Assembly (NCBI RefSeq): GCF_002266435.3
Contig: NZ_CP029426.2
Span: 6,788,001 to 6,852,000, forward strand
Direction of reading: 5' to 3'
Origin: Bradyrhizobium amphicarpaeae
GTDB taxonomy: Bacteria > Pseudomonadota > Alphaproteobacteria > Rhizobiales > Xanthobacteraceae
Length of the DNA stretch: 64,000 nucleotides
Of this stretch, positions 43,827 to 51,709 are shown one piece after another. Both the position numbers and the translations under genes were made by a program. Below the pieces are notes generated by a model that had not been told where the DNA came from, ran no database searches, and saw only the letters and a list, made by a program, of their open reading frames with translations. Numbering within the stretch: position 1 is the stretch's first letter; each line of letters begins with the position of its first letter.

Positions 43827-44062
43827 GTGAGTCCCCAATGAATGCGAAACAGAAAAGCCGGCCCGAAGGGCCAAACGCCCTAGAATAATTTGCTAGTACC
43901 GACCTGGTAGATGAACGAACTTATCTCACGGGTTGCAATGCGGAGGATATTAACTCCATTTTGCCGCGTGCATAGTCTTGATTGTCAGGCGATGCCCTTT
44001 GTGCTTTGGAACGCTTATATTTCCGCAAACGAGATCATCGACATAACGCTTGGGACGATGCC

Positions 44063-44419
44063 TTGACCGCTTTTCCTTGCAAGCTTGCCGTCCTGGTGGC
44101 GCTGGTTCTCTCCGCCGGCGCGGCTGCGGCTCCTGCGCGGGCACAATCCGCTGCTCCCGACGGTGAGAGGCTCGCTTTCGATCGCGGCAAGGGCAATTGC
44201 CTGACCTGCCACGTCATCAAGGGCGGTGACCTGCCGGGAACGATCGGGCCGGAACTGAAGGACCTCAAGACCAAATACCCCGATCGCAGCGAACTCACCG
44301 CGATCATCTTCGACGAGACCAAGCGCAACCCGCAGACCATGATGCCGCCGTTCGGCCGGAACCGGATTTTGACCGAACAGGAGATCAGCGCGATCGTTGA
44401 TTTCCTGCAAACCCTGTAA
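44063..44419 (+). CDS. soxX: SoxX, monoheme cytochrome c of thiosulfate oxidation
   Basis: About 118 residues with a signal peptide ending AAPARAQ and one CXXCH heme site (NCLTCHVI). A methionine ligand is expected in TMMPPFGRN. SoxX pairs with SoxA to attach thiosulfate to SoxY. Start is a TTG at 44063 with GGGAC 6 bp upstream; the frame is open from 43982, but the extra part is not signal-like. It is the first gene of the sox operon. The gap to the divergent methyltransferase gene (43827-44062) is AT-rich and must hold the promoter. Confidence 0.88.
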   Translation: MTAFPCKLAVLVALVLSAGAAAAPARAQSAAPDGERLAFDRGKGNCLTCHVIKGGDLPGTIGPELKDLKTKYPDRSELTAIIFDETKRNPQTMMPPFGRNRILTEQEISAIVDFLQTL

Positions 44420-44444
44420 CGGCCGGCTGCCCAGGAGATTTGAG

Positions 44445-44930
44445 ATGACCACGACCAGCGGCCCGCTTGCGACAAGGCGCCTGATCCTTCAGGGCGCGGC
44501 CTCCGTCGCCCTGCTCGGCCTCGGCAATCTGCCGTTCGCGCCTGCGCATGCCGCGGCCAACGACAAATATCCGGAAGAGGCCTTCAAGCAGAAGAACGAG
44601 GCCGACGCGATCAAGGCACTCTACGGCAGGAATGCCGAGCCCTCCGACAAGGTCAAGCTGGATGCGCCCGAGATCGCAGAGAACGGCGGCGTGGTCCCGG
44701 TGTCGGTGACGACAACTCTCGACAAGGTGAGCTCGATCTCGTTCTTCGTGAGCGAGAACCCGTTCGCGCTTGCCGCATCCTACAAGATCGCCGAGGGCAC
44801 CATTCCGGGCGTCGCCAACCGGCTGAAGATGGCCAAGACCACCAAACTGGTCGCCATCGTCGAGGCTGACGGCAAGCTCTATAGCGCGACCAAGGAAGTG
44901 AAGGTCACCGTCGGCGGCTGCGGCGGCTAG
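44445..44930 (+). CDS. soxY: SoxY, sulfur-carrier subunit
   Basis: A 161-residue protein with a twin-arginine-like signal (TRRLILQGAASVALL) and the C-terminal GGCGG whose cysteine carries the sulfur chain. Both features define SoxY. It is Tat-exported together with SoxZ. The CAGGAGATTTG site lies just before the ATG. It is separated from soxX by 25 bp and from soxZ by 13 bp. Confidence 0.95.
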   Translation: MTTTSGPLATRRLILQGAASVALLGLGNLPFAPAHAAANDKYPEEAFKQKNEADAIKALYGRNAEPSDKVKLDAPEIAENGGVVPVSVTTTLDKVSSISFFVSENPFALAASYKIAEGTIPGVANRLKMAKTTKLVAIVEADGKLYSATKEVKVTVGGCGG

Positions 44931-44943
44931 GAGGATCGGTCCG

Positions 44944-45255
44944 ATGGCATCAAGCATTCGCGTGCGCGCAACATCCAATGGCGACATCACCGAGGTGCAG
45001 ACGCTGATCCAGCACCCGATGGACACCGGCCTGGTCAAAAATCCCGCCGGCGAGTTGATCCCGGCGCACTACATCCAGCAGCTCAAGTTCGAATGTAACG
45101 GCAAGGACGTCTTCGTCGCCGATTGGGGCACTGCGGTCTCCAAGGACCCCTACGTCAAATTCAGCTTCAAGGGCGCCAAGAAGGGCGACGAGCTCAAGAT
45201 CTCCTGGACCGACAACAAGGGTGCGTCGGATACGACCACCGCGAAGATCGCGTGA
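44944..45255 (+). CDS. soxZ: SoxZ, partner of SoxY
   Basis: A 103-residue immunoglobulin-like protein: RVRATSNGDITEVQTLIQHP, then MDTGLVKNPAGELIPAHYI, typical of SoxZ. It has no signal peptide and would be exported as a SoxYZ complex. Its stop codon overlaps the soxA start by 1 bp. Confidence 0.96.
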   Translation: MASSIRVRATSNGDITEVQTLIQHPMDTGLVKNPAGELIPAHYIQQLKFECNGKDVFVADWGTAVSKDPYVKFSFKGAKKGDELKISWTDNKGASDTTTAKIA

Positions 45256-46118
45256 TGCAGACCCGCCTCTCCCTCCTGCTTGGCTCACTCAGTGCCGCGC
45301 TGGTTGCGTTCGCCCTCACCTCGCCGCGCGTCGTCGCGGCGGACAAGGTCGATCCCGTCGCCGACGCCAAGGCGTTTCGGAACTACTTCTTCCAGAAATT
45401 TCCTGACGTGAAGCACGAGGACTTCGTCAACGGTCCGTACTCCATGAACGCGGACATGAAGCGGCAGTGGCAGGAGAAGGAGGAATTCCCGCCTTACGAG
45501 TTCGCGCTCGACGCCGGCAAGGAGATGTTTGCCACCCCGTTCAAGAACGGCAAGACCTATGCCGACTGCTTCCCGAACGGCGGCATCGGCGTCCGCCAGA
45601 ACTATCCATACTTCGACGAGAAGGAAGGCAAGGTCGTCACGCTGGAGCTCGCGCTCAACCGCTGCCGCGAGGCCAATGGCGAACAGCCCTATTCCTACGT
45701 CAAGGACGAGATGGCCTCGCTCACCGCCTACATGGCCTTCACCTCGCGCGGCAAGCCGATGGACGTCAGGATTCCCGACGATCCGCGCGCGCTCGCAGCG
45801 TTCGAGAACGGCAAACGCTATTTCTACACGCGGCGCGGCCAGCTGAATTTCTCCTGCGCCAGCTGCCATGTGCAGAGCCCGGGCGAACGCATCCGCGCCG
45901 AGATCCTGGCGCCGGCGCTCGGCATTCTCAACGCGATGCCGATCTACCGCTCCGAATGGAGCGGCATGGGCACCATCAGCCGCCGCTTCGTCACCTGCAA
46001 CAGCCAGACCCGCGCGGTTCCGCTGGAGCCGCAATCGGACGAATACCGCGACGTCGAATATTTCCTGTCCTACGTCGCCAATGGCCTGCCGATCTCCGGA
46101 CCGGGAGCACGGCCATGA
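45255..46118 (+). CDS. soxA: SoxA, thiosulfate:SoxY conjugating cytochrome c
   Basis: A 287-residue protein with a signal peptide (LLLGSLSAALVAFAL, cleaved near residue 28). One CXXCH heme site, CASCHVQ, is present in the C-terminal half, with the conserved cysteine ligand region FVTCNSQTR after it. The N-terminal domain has no CXXCH, so this is the monoheme SoxA type. It overlaps soxZ by 1 bp and the next gene by 4 bp. Confidence 0.93.
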   Translation: MQTRLSLLLGSLSAALVAFALTSPRVVAADKVDPVADAKAFRNYFFQKFPDVKHEDFVNGPYSMNADMKRQWQEKEEFPPYEFALDAGKEMFATPFKNGKTYADCFPNGGIGVRQNYPYFDEKEGKVVTLELALNRCREANGEQPYSYVKDEMASLTAYMAFTSRGKPMDVRIPDDPRALAAFENGKRYFYTRRGQLNFSCASCHVQSPGERIRAEILAPALGILNAMPIYRSEWSGMGTISRRFVTCNSQTRAVPLEPQSDEYRDVEYFLSYVANGLPISGPGARP

Positions 46119-46420
46119 AGCGGTCACTTCCTCTCGCCATGCTGCTGGCGTTGAGCCTCGCGCCAGCGGCGCGCGCGGCCAATGAAGCGGATTACAAGGC
46201 GGCCTATGCCACCGCGGAAGCCGCATCGAAGGAGGCTGCAGGCTTGCGCAATCAGTGGACCGTGACCGTCTCGACGCTGGCCGCGGCGAGGAAAGCGGCG
46301 GATGGCGGCGATTTCGACCGCGCCACAGCCGCAGCCAAAGAGGCCGAGGCGCTGGCAAAAGCGTCGATCTTCCAGGCGACGTCTGAAAAAGAAGCCTGGA
46401 AAGCGATGGAAATCCGCTAG
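46115..46420 (+). CDS. soxK: SoxK, SoxXA-binding protein
   Basis: A 101-residue secreted helical protein with a signal peptide ending SLAPAARAA. The mature part is rich in Ala, Lys and Glu, with LAAARKAADGGDFDRATAAA and AKEAEALAKAS, the pattern of SoxK/SaxB, which stabilises SoxXA. The ATG overlaps the soxA stop codon (ATGA). SoxK is typical of phototrophic and Chlorobi-type clusters. Small and easily left as hypothetical. Confidence 0.82.
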   Translation: MKRSLPLAMLLALSLAPAARAANEADYKAAYATAEAASKEAAGLRNQWTVTVSTLAAARKAADGGDFDRATAAAKEAEALAKASIFQATSEKEAWKAMEIR

Positions 46421-46475
46421 ACTGGGCCTTAAGTGGAACAGTCTTGCGGTCGTTGAGGGCGCGGAGAATTTTTGG

Positions 46476-48227
46476 ATGGCGATCCGCCGCCGTGATTTCC
46501 TGAAGAGCGCGGGCCTTGCGGCCGCTTCTCTCGGTCTGCCGAGGCTTGCGCGGGGCGCCGAAACCGCAGGCATCTACGACCTCGAACGGTTCGGCAATGC
46601 GCGGATCCTGCACATTACCGACACGCATGCGCAGCTGAACCCGGTTTATTTCCGCGAGCCCAGCATCAATATCGGCATCGGCGAGATGGCCGGACGGCCG
46701 CCGCATCTGGTCGGCCGCGCCTTCCTCGACCGGTTCGGCATCCGCCCCGACAGCGCCGATGCCTATGCCTTCACCTGTCTCGAGTTCGACAAGTCCGCGG
46801 GCCGCTTCGGCAAGCTCGGCGGCTTTGCCCATCTGAAGACGCTGGTCGATCGCTTGCGTGGCGAGGTCGGCGAGAAGCGTTCGCTCCTCGTCGACGGCGG
46901 TGATCTCTGGCAGGGCACCGGGCTTGCCAACGTCATGCAGGGCCGCGACATGGTCGAGGTCGCCAATCTGCTCGGCATCGAGGCGATGACCGGGCATTGG
47001 GAGTTCACCTATGGCGAACAGGTCCTGCGCGACAATCTGGAGCGCTTCAAGGGCGAGTTCCTGGCGCAGAACGTTTTCCTGACCGAGGAAGCCGCGTTCA
47101 ACGACGCTCCCGCCTTCGACAAGGCCACGGGGCGCGTGTTCAAGCCCTCCGTCATCAAGGAGATCGGCGGTCATCGGATTGCGATCGTCGGCCAGGCCTT
47201 CCCTTACGTGCCGATCGCGCATCCCAAACGGTTCACGCCGGACTGGACTTTCGGCATCCGCGAGGAGGAATTGCAAAAGCATGTCGATGCCCTGCGCGGC
47301 ACCGACAAGGTCGATGCGGTCATCCTGCTCTCGCACAACGGCATGGATGTCGACCTCAAGCTCGCAAGCCGCGTCACCGGCATCGACGTCATTCTCGGCG
47401 GCCATACCCATGACGCCGTGCCGCAGCCTATGCCAGTGAAGAACGCCGCCGGCACCACGCTCGTCACCAATGCCGGCTCCAACGGAAAATTCCTCGCCGT
47501 GCTCGACCTTGCGATCGACAAGGGCAAGGTCGGCGACGTTCGTTATCATCTGCTGCCAGTCTATTCCGAGTTGCTGAAGCCCGATCCCGCCATGGCCGAG
47601 CTGATCGGCCGGGTGCGCGCGCCGCACGTGACCGACTGGTCGGAGAAGATCGCAACGCCAGACCGCCTGCTCTATCGCCGCGGCAATTTCTCCGGACCGG
47701 TCGACGAGTTGATCTGCACCGCGCTCCGCACCGAGCTCGACACCGAGATCGCGCTGTCGCCGGGATTCCGCTGGGGCGTCACCGCGCTGCCCGGCCAGCC
47801 GCTGACCATGGAGGATCTGCTGGCGGAGACCGCGATCACCTATCCCGAGACCTATGTGCAGGAGATGACGGGCGCAGAGATCAAGAGCGTGCTGGAAGAC
47901 GTCTGCGACAATTTGTTCAACGCCGACCCCTATTACCAGCAGGGCGGCGACATGGTGCGCGCCGCCGGGCTCAGCTACACCTGCACGCCGGCAGCCGCGA
48001 TCGGCGGCCGCATCTCGGAGTTGAAGCTCACCGGCGGCAAGGCGCTCAGCGCCAACCACCGCTACAAGGTCGCAGGCTGGGCTTCGGTCAACGGCCAGCA
48101 GGGCGCGCCGGTGTGGGATGTCGTCGGCAAATATCTGCGCTCGGGCCGGATGTTTCAGGAGCGGCTCGGCTCCGGCGTGACGCTGAGGGGCGTCGAGAAC
48201 AATCCGGGCATTGCGGGACAGGGATGA
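46476..48227 (+). CDS. soxB: SoxB, sulfate thiol esterase
   Basis: A 583-residue enzyme of the 5'-nucleotidase/metallophosphatase fold. The twin-arginine signal is RRRDFLKSAGLAAASLG. Metal-binding segments are ITDTHAQLNP, VDGGDLWQG, MTGHWEFTYG and LGGHTHDA. The active-site Asp-x-His is in the first segment. SoxB releases sulfate from SoxY. The ATG at 46476 is preceded by GGAG; the longer frame is rejected because it overlaps soxK. It is coupled to the next gene by a 4-bp overlap. Confidence 0.96.
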   Translation: MAIRRRDFLKSAGLAAASLGLPRLARGAETAGIYDLERFGNARILHITDTHAQLNPVYFREPSINIGIGEMAGRPPHLVGRAFLDRFGIRPDSADAYAFTCLEFDKSAGRFGKLGGFAHLKTLVDRLRGEVGEKRSLLVDGGDLWQGTGLANVMQGRDMVEVANLLGIEAMTGHWEFTYGEQVLRDNLERFKGEFLAQNVFLTEEAAFNDAPAFDKATGRVFKPSVIKEIGGHRIAIVGQAFPYVPIAHPKRFTPDWTFGIREEELQKHVDALRGTDKVDAVILLSHNGMDVDLKLASRVTGIDVILGGHTHDAVPQPMPVKNAAGTTLVTNAGSNGKFLAVLDLAIDKGKVGDVRYHLLPVYSELLKPDPAMAELIGRVRAPHVTDWSEKIATPDRLLYRRGNFSGPVDELICTALRTELDTEIALSPGFRWGVTALPGQPLTMEDLLAETAITYPETYVQEMTGAEIKSVLEDVCDNLFNADPYYQQGGDMVRAAGLSYTCTPAAAIGGRISELKLTGGKALSANHRYKVAGWASVNGQQGAPVWDVVGKYLRSGRMFQERLGSGVTLRGVENNPGIAGQG

Positions 48228-48682
48228 GGCGGAGGCGGACCCTCCTTGCGCTGATGCTGGCGCTGCTGGTCCGAGCCGCGATTTCGCCGGTCTCGGCGCA
48301 GCAGGTGCCGCTTCAGGACAAGCCGTTCGCGGAGCACAGAATCGTGCTGCAGCTCTCCGACGGCGATGCCAGGAAGCAGGCGCTGGTGCTGAGCGTCGCC
48401 AACAATCTCTTGAAGGCCTACGACCCCGACAAGATCGCGATCGAGGTGGTGACGTTCGGCCCCGGCATCGATCTTCTGCTGTCCGGCAGCGAGCATCGCA
48501 AGCAGGTCGAGAGCCTGATTGCGCAGGGCGTGCGGTTCGACATCTGCCTCAATACGGTCGATACGATCGAACGCGAGACCGGCAAGCGGCCGGAGTTCAT
48601 CCCTGCCGCGACACCGGTGCAGGTGGGCGTCGGGCAGATCCTGTTCCTGGCGGAGAATGGATATACGGTGGTGAGGCCGTAG
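48224..48682 (+). CDS. Secreted DsrE-family protein
   Basis: A 152-residue protein with a basic signal peptide (MRRRRTLLALMLALLVRAA) and a DsrE-like core: HRIVLQLSDGDARKQALVLS, then VVTFGPGIDLLLSG and GVRFDICLNTVDT. The conserved cysteine after F-x-I (FDICLNT) may carry sulfur. DsrE proteins act as sulfur-transfer proteins; a periplasmic form next to soxB suggests handling sulfane sulfur. It overlaps soxB by 4 bp. Confidence 0.85.
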   Translation: MRRRRTLLALMLALLVRAAISPVSAQQVPLQDKPFAEHRIVLQLSDGDARKQALVLSVANNLLKAYDPDKIAIEVVTFGPGIDLLLSGSEHRKQVESLIAQGVRFDICLNTVDTIERETGKRPEFIPAATPVQVGVGQILFLAENGYTVVRP

Positions 48683-48725
48683 GGCCTATCCGGAGTTCCC
48701 AGCACGTCCCTGCCACACATTCGGT

Positions 48726-48828
48726 GTCATCGCCCGCGAAGGCGGGCGATCCAGTACTGCGTGACCGCCGGTGGATGAATCGAGAAGCTGCGAAATACTG
48801 GATTCCCCGCCTTCACGGGGAATGACAG
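48726..48828. repeat. Palindromic repeat, family I
   Basis: GTCATCGCCCGCGAAGGCGG with its right end CCCGCCTTCACGGGGAATGAC, and inner GATCCAGTA/TACTGGATTC, form an imperfect inverted repeat. It starts 44 bp after the DsrE-family stop codon. The gap 48683-48993 otherwise holds the likely promoter of the dioxygenase gene (AT-rich stretch near 48885-48925). Confidence 0.82.
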
Positions 48829-48993
48829 CGGCGGGTGGGCGTGCCGCCATTGCGTGGCTGACTGATCCCGACATCCCTCAACCGACAATAAAGATCTTCC
48901 AAATTTTACTTCTTACGCAGTGAATTGCTTCTCTTTCTGGCCCCCGGCGTAGTAGAATCCTCGAAAATCAGTTCCATCGCCGGACCTTCTGCC

Positions 48994-50031
48994 ATGATCT
49001 TCCGCCAGCTCTTCGACAGCGTTTCGGGCACCTACAGCTACGTCCTCGCCAGCCGCCACGGCGGCGAGGCGCTGATCCTCGATCCGGTGCTCGAGAAGGT
49101 CGATCGCTACTGCCAATTGCTGCGCGAGCTCGACCTCAAGCTGGTCAAGGCGGTCGACACCCATCTGCATGCCGACCACGTCACCGGCCTCGGCGAGCTG
49201 CGCGACCGCACCCATTGCATGACCGTGATGGGCGACCAGACCAAGGCCGACGTGGTGGCGATGCGGGTCGCCGACGGCGACAAGGTGACGATCGAGGGCC
49301 TGTCGCTCGACGTGATGTACACGCCCGGCCACACCGACGATTCCTATTCCTATCTGATGGGCGATCGCGTCTTCACCGGCGACACGCTCTTGATCCGCGG
49401 CACCGGCCGCACCGATTTCCAGAACGGTTCTTCACGCGCGCAGTACGATTCGATCTTCAACCGGCTGCTCAAGCTGCCCGATGAGACGATGGTGTTTCCG
49501 GCACACGACTACAAGGGCGACACCGTCTCCACCATCGGCGAGGAGAAGCGCTACAACCCGCGGCTCCAGGTGCGCTCGGTCGACGAATATATCGAGTTGA
49601 TGGCCAACCTGAAACTGCCCAACCCGAAGATGATGGACGTGGCGGTGCCCGCCAACATGCATGTCGGCCTGCACCAGGAGGAGTTGGAGAAGGAAGGCCG
49701 CGCGCTCAGCGCGGTCGAGGCGATCCGCGTCCTCGGCCGGCCCGACATGCTGCTGGTCGATCTGCGCGAAGCCAACGAGCGGATGAAGCACGGCATGCTC
49801 GAAGGCGCGCTGCATACGCCCTATCCGTCCGTCGAGGAAAGCCTCAAACCGGGCGGCATGCTGCGCGAGGTCGCCGCCGCCACCGGCCGCCGCATCGTGT
49901 TCTTCTGCGCCTTCGGCGAGCGCTCGGCGATGGCGGTGGCAGCGGCCAAGGCGGCCGGCCTGTCCAACACCGCCCACATCGCCGGCGGCGTGGACGCCTG
50001 GAAGAAGGCAGGCGGGCCGCTGGTGCACTGA
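48994..50031 (+). CDS. Persulfide dioxygenase-rhodanese fusion
   Basis: A 345-residue protein. Residues 1-235 form an ETHE1-like metallo-beta-lactamase domain with the metal motif THLHADHVTG, then TPGHTDDSYSY and FPAHDYKG, using non-heme iron to oxidise glutathione persulfide to sulfite. Residues about 240-345 form a rhodanese domain with catalytic cysteine in VFFCAFGERS. The fusion is known in bacteria and links persulfide use with sulfur transfer. Its position after sox suggests removal of excess sulfane sulfur. Confidence 0.9.
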   Translation: MIFRQLFDSVSGTYSYVLASRHGGEALILDPVLEKVDRYCQLLRELDLKLVKAVDTHLHADHVTGLGELRDRTHCMTVMGDQTKADVVAMRVADGDKVTIEGLSLDVMYTPGHTDDSYSYLMGDRVFTGDTLLIRGTGRTDFQNGSSRAQYDSIFNRLLKLPDETMVFPAHDYKGDTVSTIGEEKRYNPRLQVRSVDEYIELMANLKLPNPKMMDVAVPANMHVGLHQEELEKEGRALSAVEAIRVLGRPDMLLVDLREANERMKHGMLEGALHTPYPSVEESLKPGGMLREVAAATGRRIVFFCAFGERSAMAVAAAKAAGLSNTAHIAGGVDAWKKAGGPLVH

Positions 50032-50111
50032 CGGCCCTGCTTGCGATAGGTCAGAAACTGCACATATCTTCCGGATAGGATCGGATGCAGCATCACCATC
50101 CGGGACCAGCC

Positions 50112-50294
50112 ATGACCAGGATCTGCAAACCAAGCGAGCCGCCCAAGGTCGCCGAGAACAAGATCGCCGAGAAGAAGCCGACGGAACTCAAGGTGAAGAC
50201 ACCTCCGCCGCCTCTCGATGACGACGACGACGAGGACGGCGACATCGCAACGCCCAAGCGCGACCGCTATGGCCCGGATGACGAGCCGTTGTGA
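50112..50294 (+). CDS. Small proline- and acid-rich protein, function unknown
   Basis: A 60-residue hypothetical protein. The N-terminal half is Lys/Glu-rich (KVAENKIAEKKPTELKVK), followed by TPPPPLDDDDDEDGD and the end RDRYGPDDEPL. It has no membrane segment or fold that I recognise and is probably disordered. An ATG 27 bp upstream is in frame, but MTRICKP is the more typical start. It may be a real gene of Bradyrhizobium with unknown role. Confidence 0.5.
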   Translation: MTRICKPSEPPKVAENKIAEKKPTELKVKTPPPPLDDDDDEDGDIATPKRDRYGPDDEPL

Positions 50295-50412
50295 GCGGCC
50301 CTCGCCGGGGTCGCCCCCAGCCGCACTAGCTGCCATGCGCCTGCGTTCATGGACAAATAACCGCTCTCCCCGATAGTTTGCGCGACTTCCAGGGAGTGAA
50401 ACCGAAACTGCA

Positions 50413-51630
50413 ATGGTCGACGTTCTTGCCGCACCGCAGCAAGGCAGGGCGGACAGCGCGCTACGCACGCTGACCGGAATCTCGATCGCGCATTGGGTCA
50501 GCCATTTCCATCTGCTGGTCCTGCCGATGCTATTCCCGTTCCTCAAGGACAAGCTCGGCGTCGGCTATGTCGAGCTCGGCTTCTCGCTGACCACTCTTGC
50601 CGTCGTCTCCGGTTTGACCCAGGCCCCGACCGGCTATCTCGTCGACCATTTTGGTGCGCGCAAAATCCTGCTGATCGGGCTGACGCTCGGCGGCTGCGCG
50701 CTGATCCTGCTCGGCCTGCATGTGAGCTACGCTTCGCTGATCGCGTGCGCCGTACTGCTCGGGCTCGCCAACAGCGTCTATCACCCCGCCGACTATGCGA
50801 TCCTGGCCGAGCACATGGACGAGGCACGGATGGGCCGCGCTTTCTCGATCCACACCTTTGCCGGCTATCTCGGCGGCGCGGTGACGCCGGCCATCGTCGC
50901 CGCGCTGGTCATCGTGTCGGGCGGGGTCGGCGCGCTGATCGCATCCGGCGCCATCGCCATTCTGGTGGCGCTGCTGCTGGTGGCCATCGGCATCCCCGAG
51001 GCCGGCGCCCACAAGAAGAAGCCGGGCCACGAGAACGCGCCAAGGCAGGCCGTCGTCACCCCGGCCCTGATCACGCTGACCGCCCTGTTCATGCTGCTCA
51101 GCCTGTCGGTGGCCGGCATCAACAATTTCGGCGTGGTGGCGCTGATGAGCGGCTACGGCACCTCCTATTCGATCGCGAATGTCGCGCTGACCGCGTTCCT
51201 CGGCGCCAGCGCCGCCGGCGTGCTGGCCGGCGGTTTCCTCGCCGATCACACCGAACGCCACGGCTATGTCGCCGCGGCCTGCTTTGCCGCGAACGCGGCG
51301 ATCGTGCTGCTGATCGCGCTGGTGACGCTGCCGGGCTGGGCCTTGACCGCGACCATGACCGCTGCAGGTTTCCTCTCCGGCGTGATCGCACCCTCGCGCG
51401 ACATGCTGGTGCGCAATGCCGCGCCGGCAGGCGCCGCGGGACGCGCCTTCGGCATCGTCTCCACCGGCTTCAACCTCGGCGGCATCGTCTCGCCGCTGCT
51501 GTTCGGCTGGATCATGGACCAGAGCGCGCCGCACTGGGTGTTCGGCGCGTCGGTGGTGTTCATGGTCGCGACCGTGCTGCTGTCGCCGTTTACGGAGCGG
51601 AAGCCGGCCAAGGCCGCAACGCAACCCTGA
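50413..51630 (+). CDS. MFS transporter (fosmidomycin-resistance-like group)
   Basis: A 405-residue transporter with 12 hydrophobic segments. LVDHFGARKILLIGLTLGG is the loop-2/3 signature, and SVYHPADYAILAEHM (near residue 125) is typical of the Fsr-like group. CAGGGAGTG lies 12 bp before the ATG. The substrate is unknown. The next gene, an amidohydrolase, is 79 bp downstream on the same strand, so it may import or export the compound used by that enzyme. Confidence 0.86.
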   Translation: MVDVLAAPQQGRADSALRTLTGISIAHWVSHFHLLVLPMLFPFLKDKLGVGYVELGFSLTTLAVVSGLTQAPTGYLVDHFGARKILLIGLTLGGCALILLGLHVSYASLIACAVLLGLANSVYHPADYAILAEHMDEARMGRAFSIHTFAGYLGGAVTPAIVAALVIVSGGVGALIASGAIAILVALLLVAIGIPEAGAHKKKPGHENAPRQAVVTPALITLTALFMLLSLSVAGINNFGVVALMSGYGTSYSIANVALTAFLGASAAGVLAGGFLADHTERHGYVAAACFAANAAIVLLIALVTLPGWALTATMTAAGFLSGVIAPSRDMLVRNAAPAGAAGRAFGIVSTGFNLGGIVSPLLFGWIMDQSAPHWVFGASVVFMVATVLLSPFTERKPAKAATQP

Positions 51631-51709
51631 GCGCACTTCCCCGCGGTTGACACTGCGACTGCGCAACCGAAAATGCGCCCAAGCAAAACAACCATCGGGA
51701 AGAAGCACC

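Noticed and set aside
45529..45561. Possible second heme site in SoxA around the ADCFPNGG cysteine
   Set aside because: No CXXCH is present there; a single cysteine does not support a second c-type heme, so SoxA is called monoheme.
45285..48059. Minus-strand open frame (924 codons) opposite soxA to soxB
   Set aside because: It is the shadow of the sox genes, which have unmistakable motifs and overlaps; it has no domain of its own.
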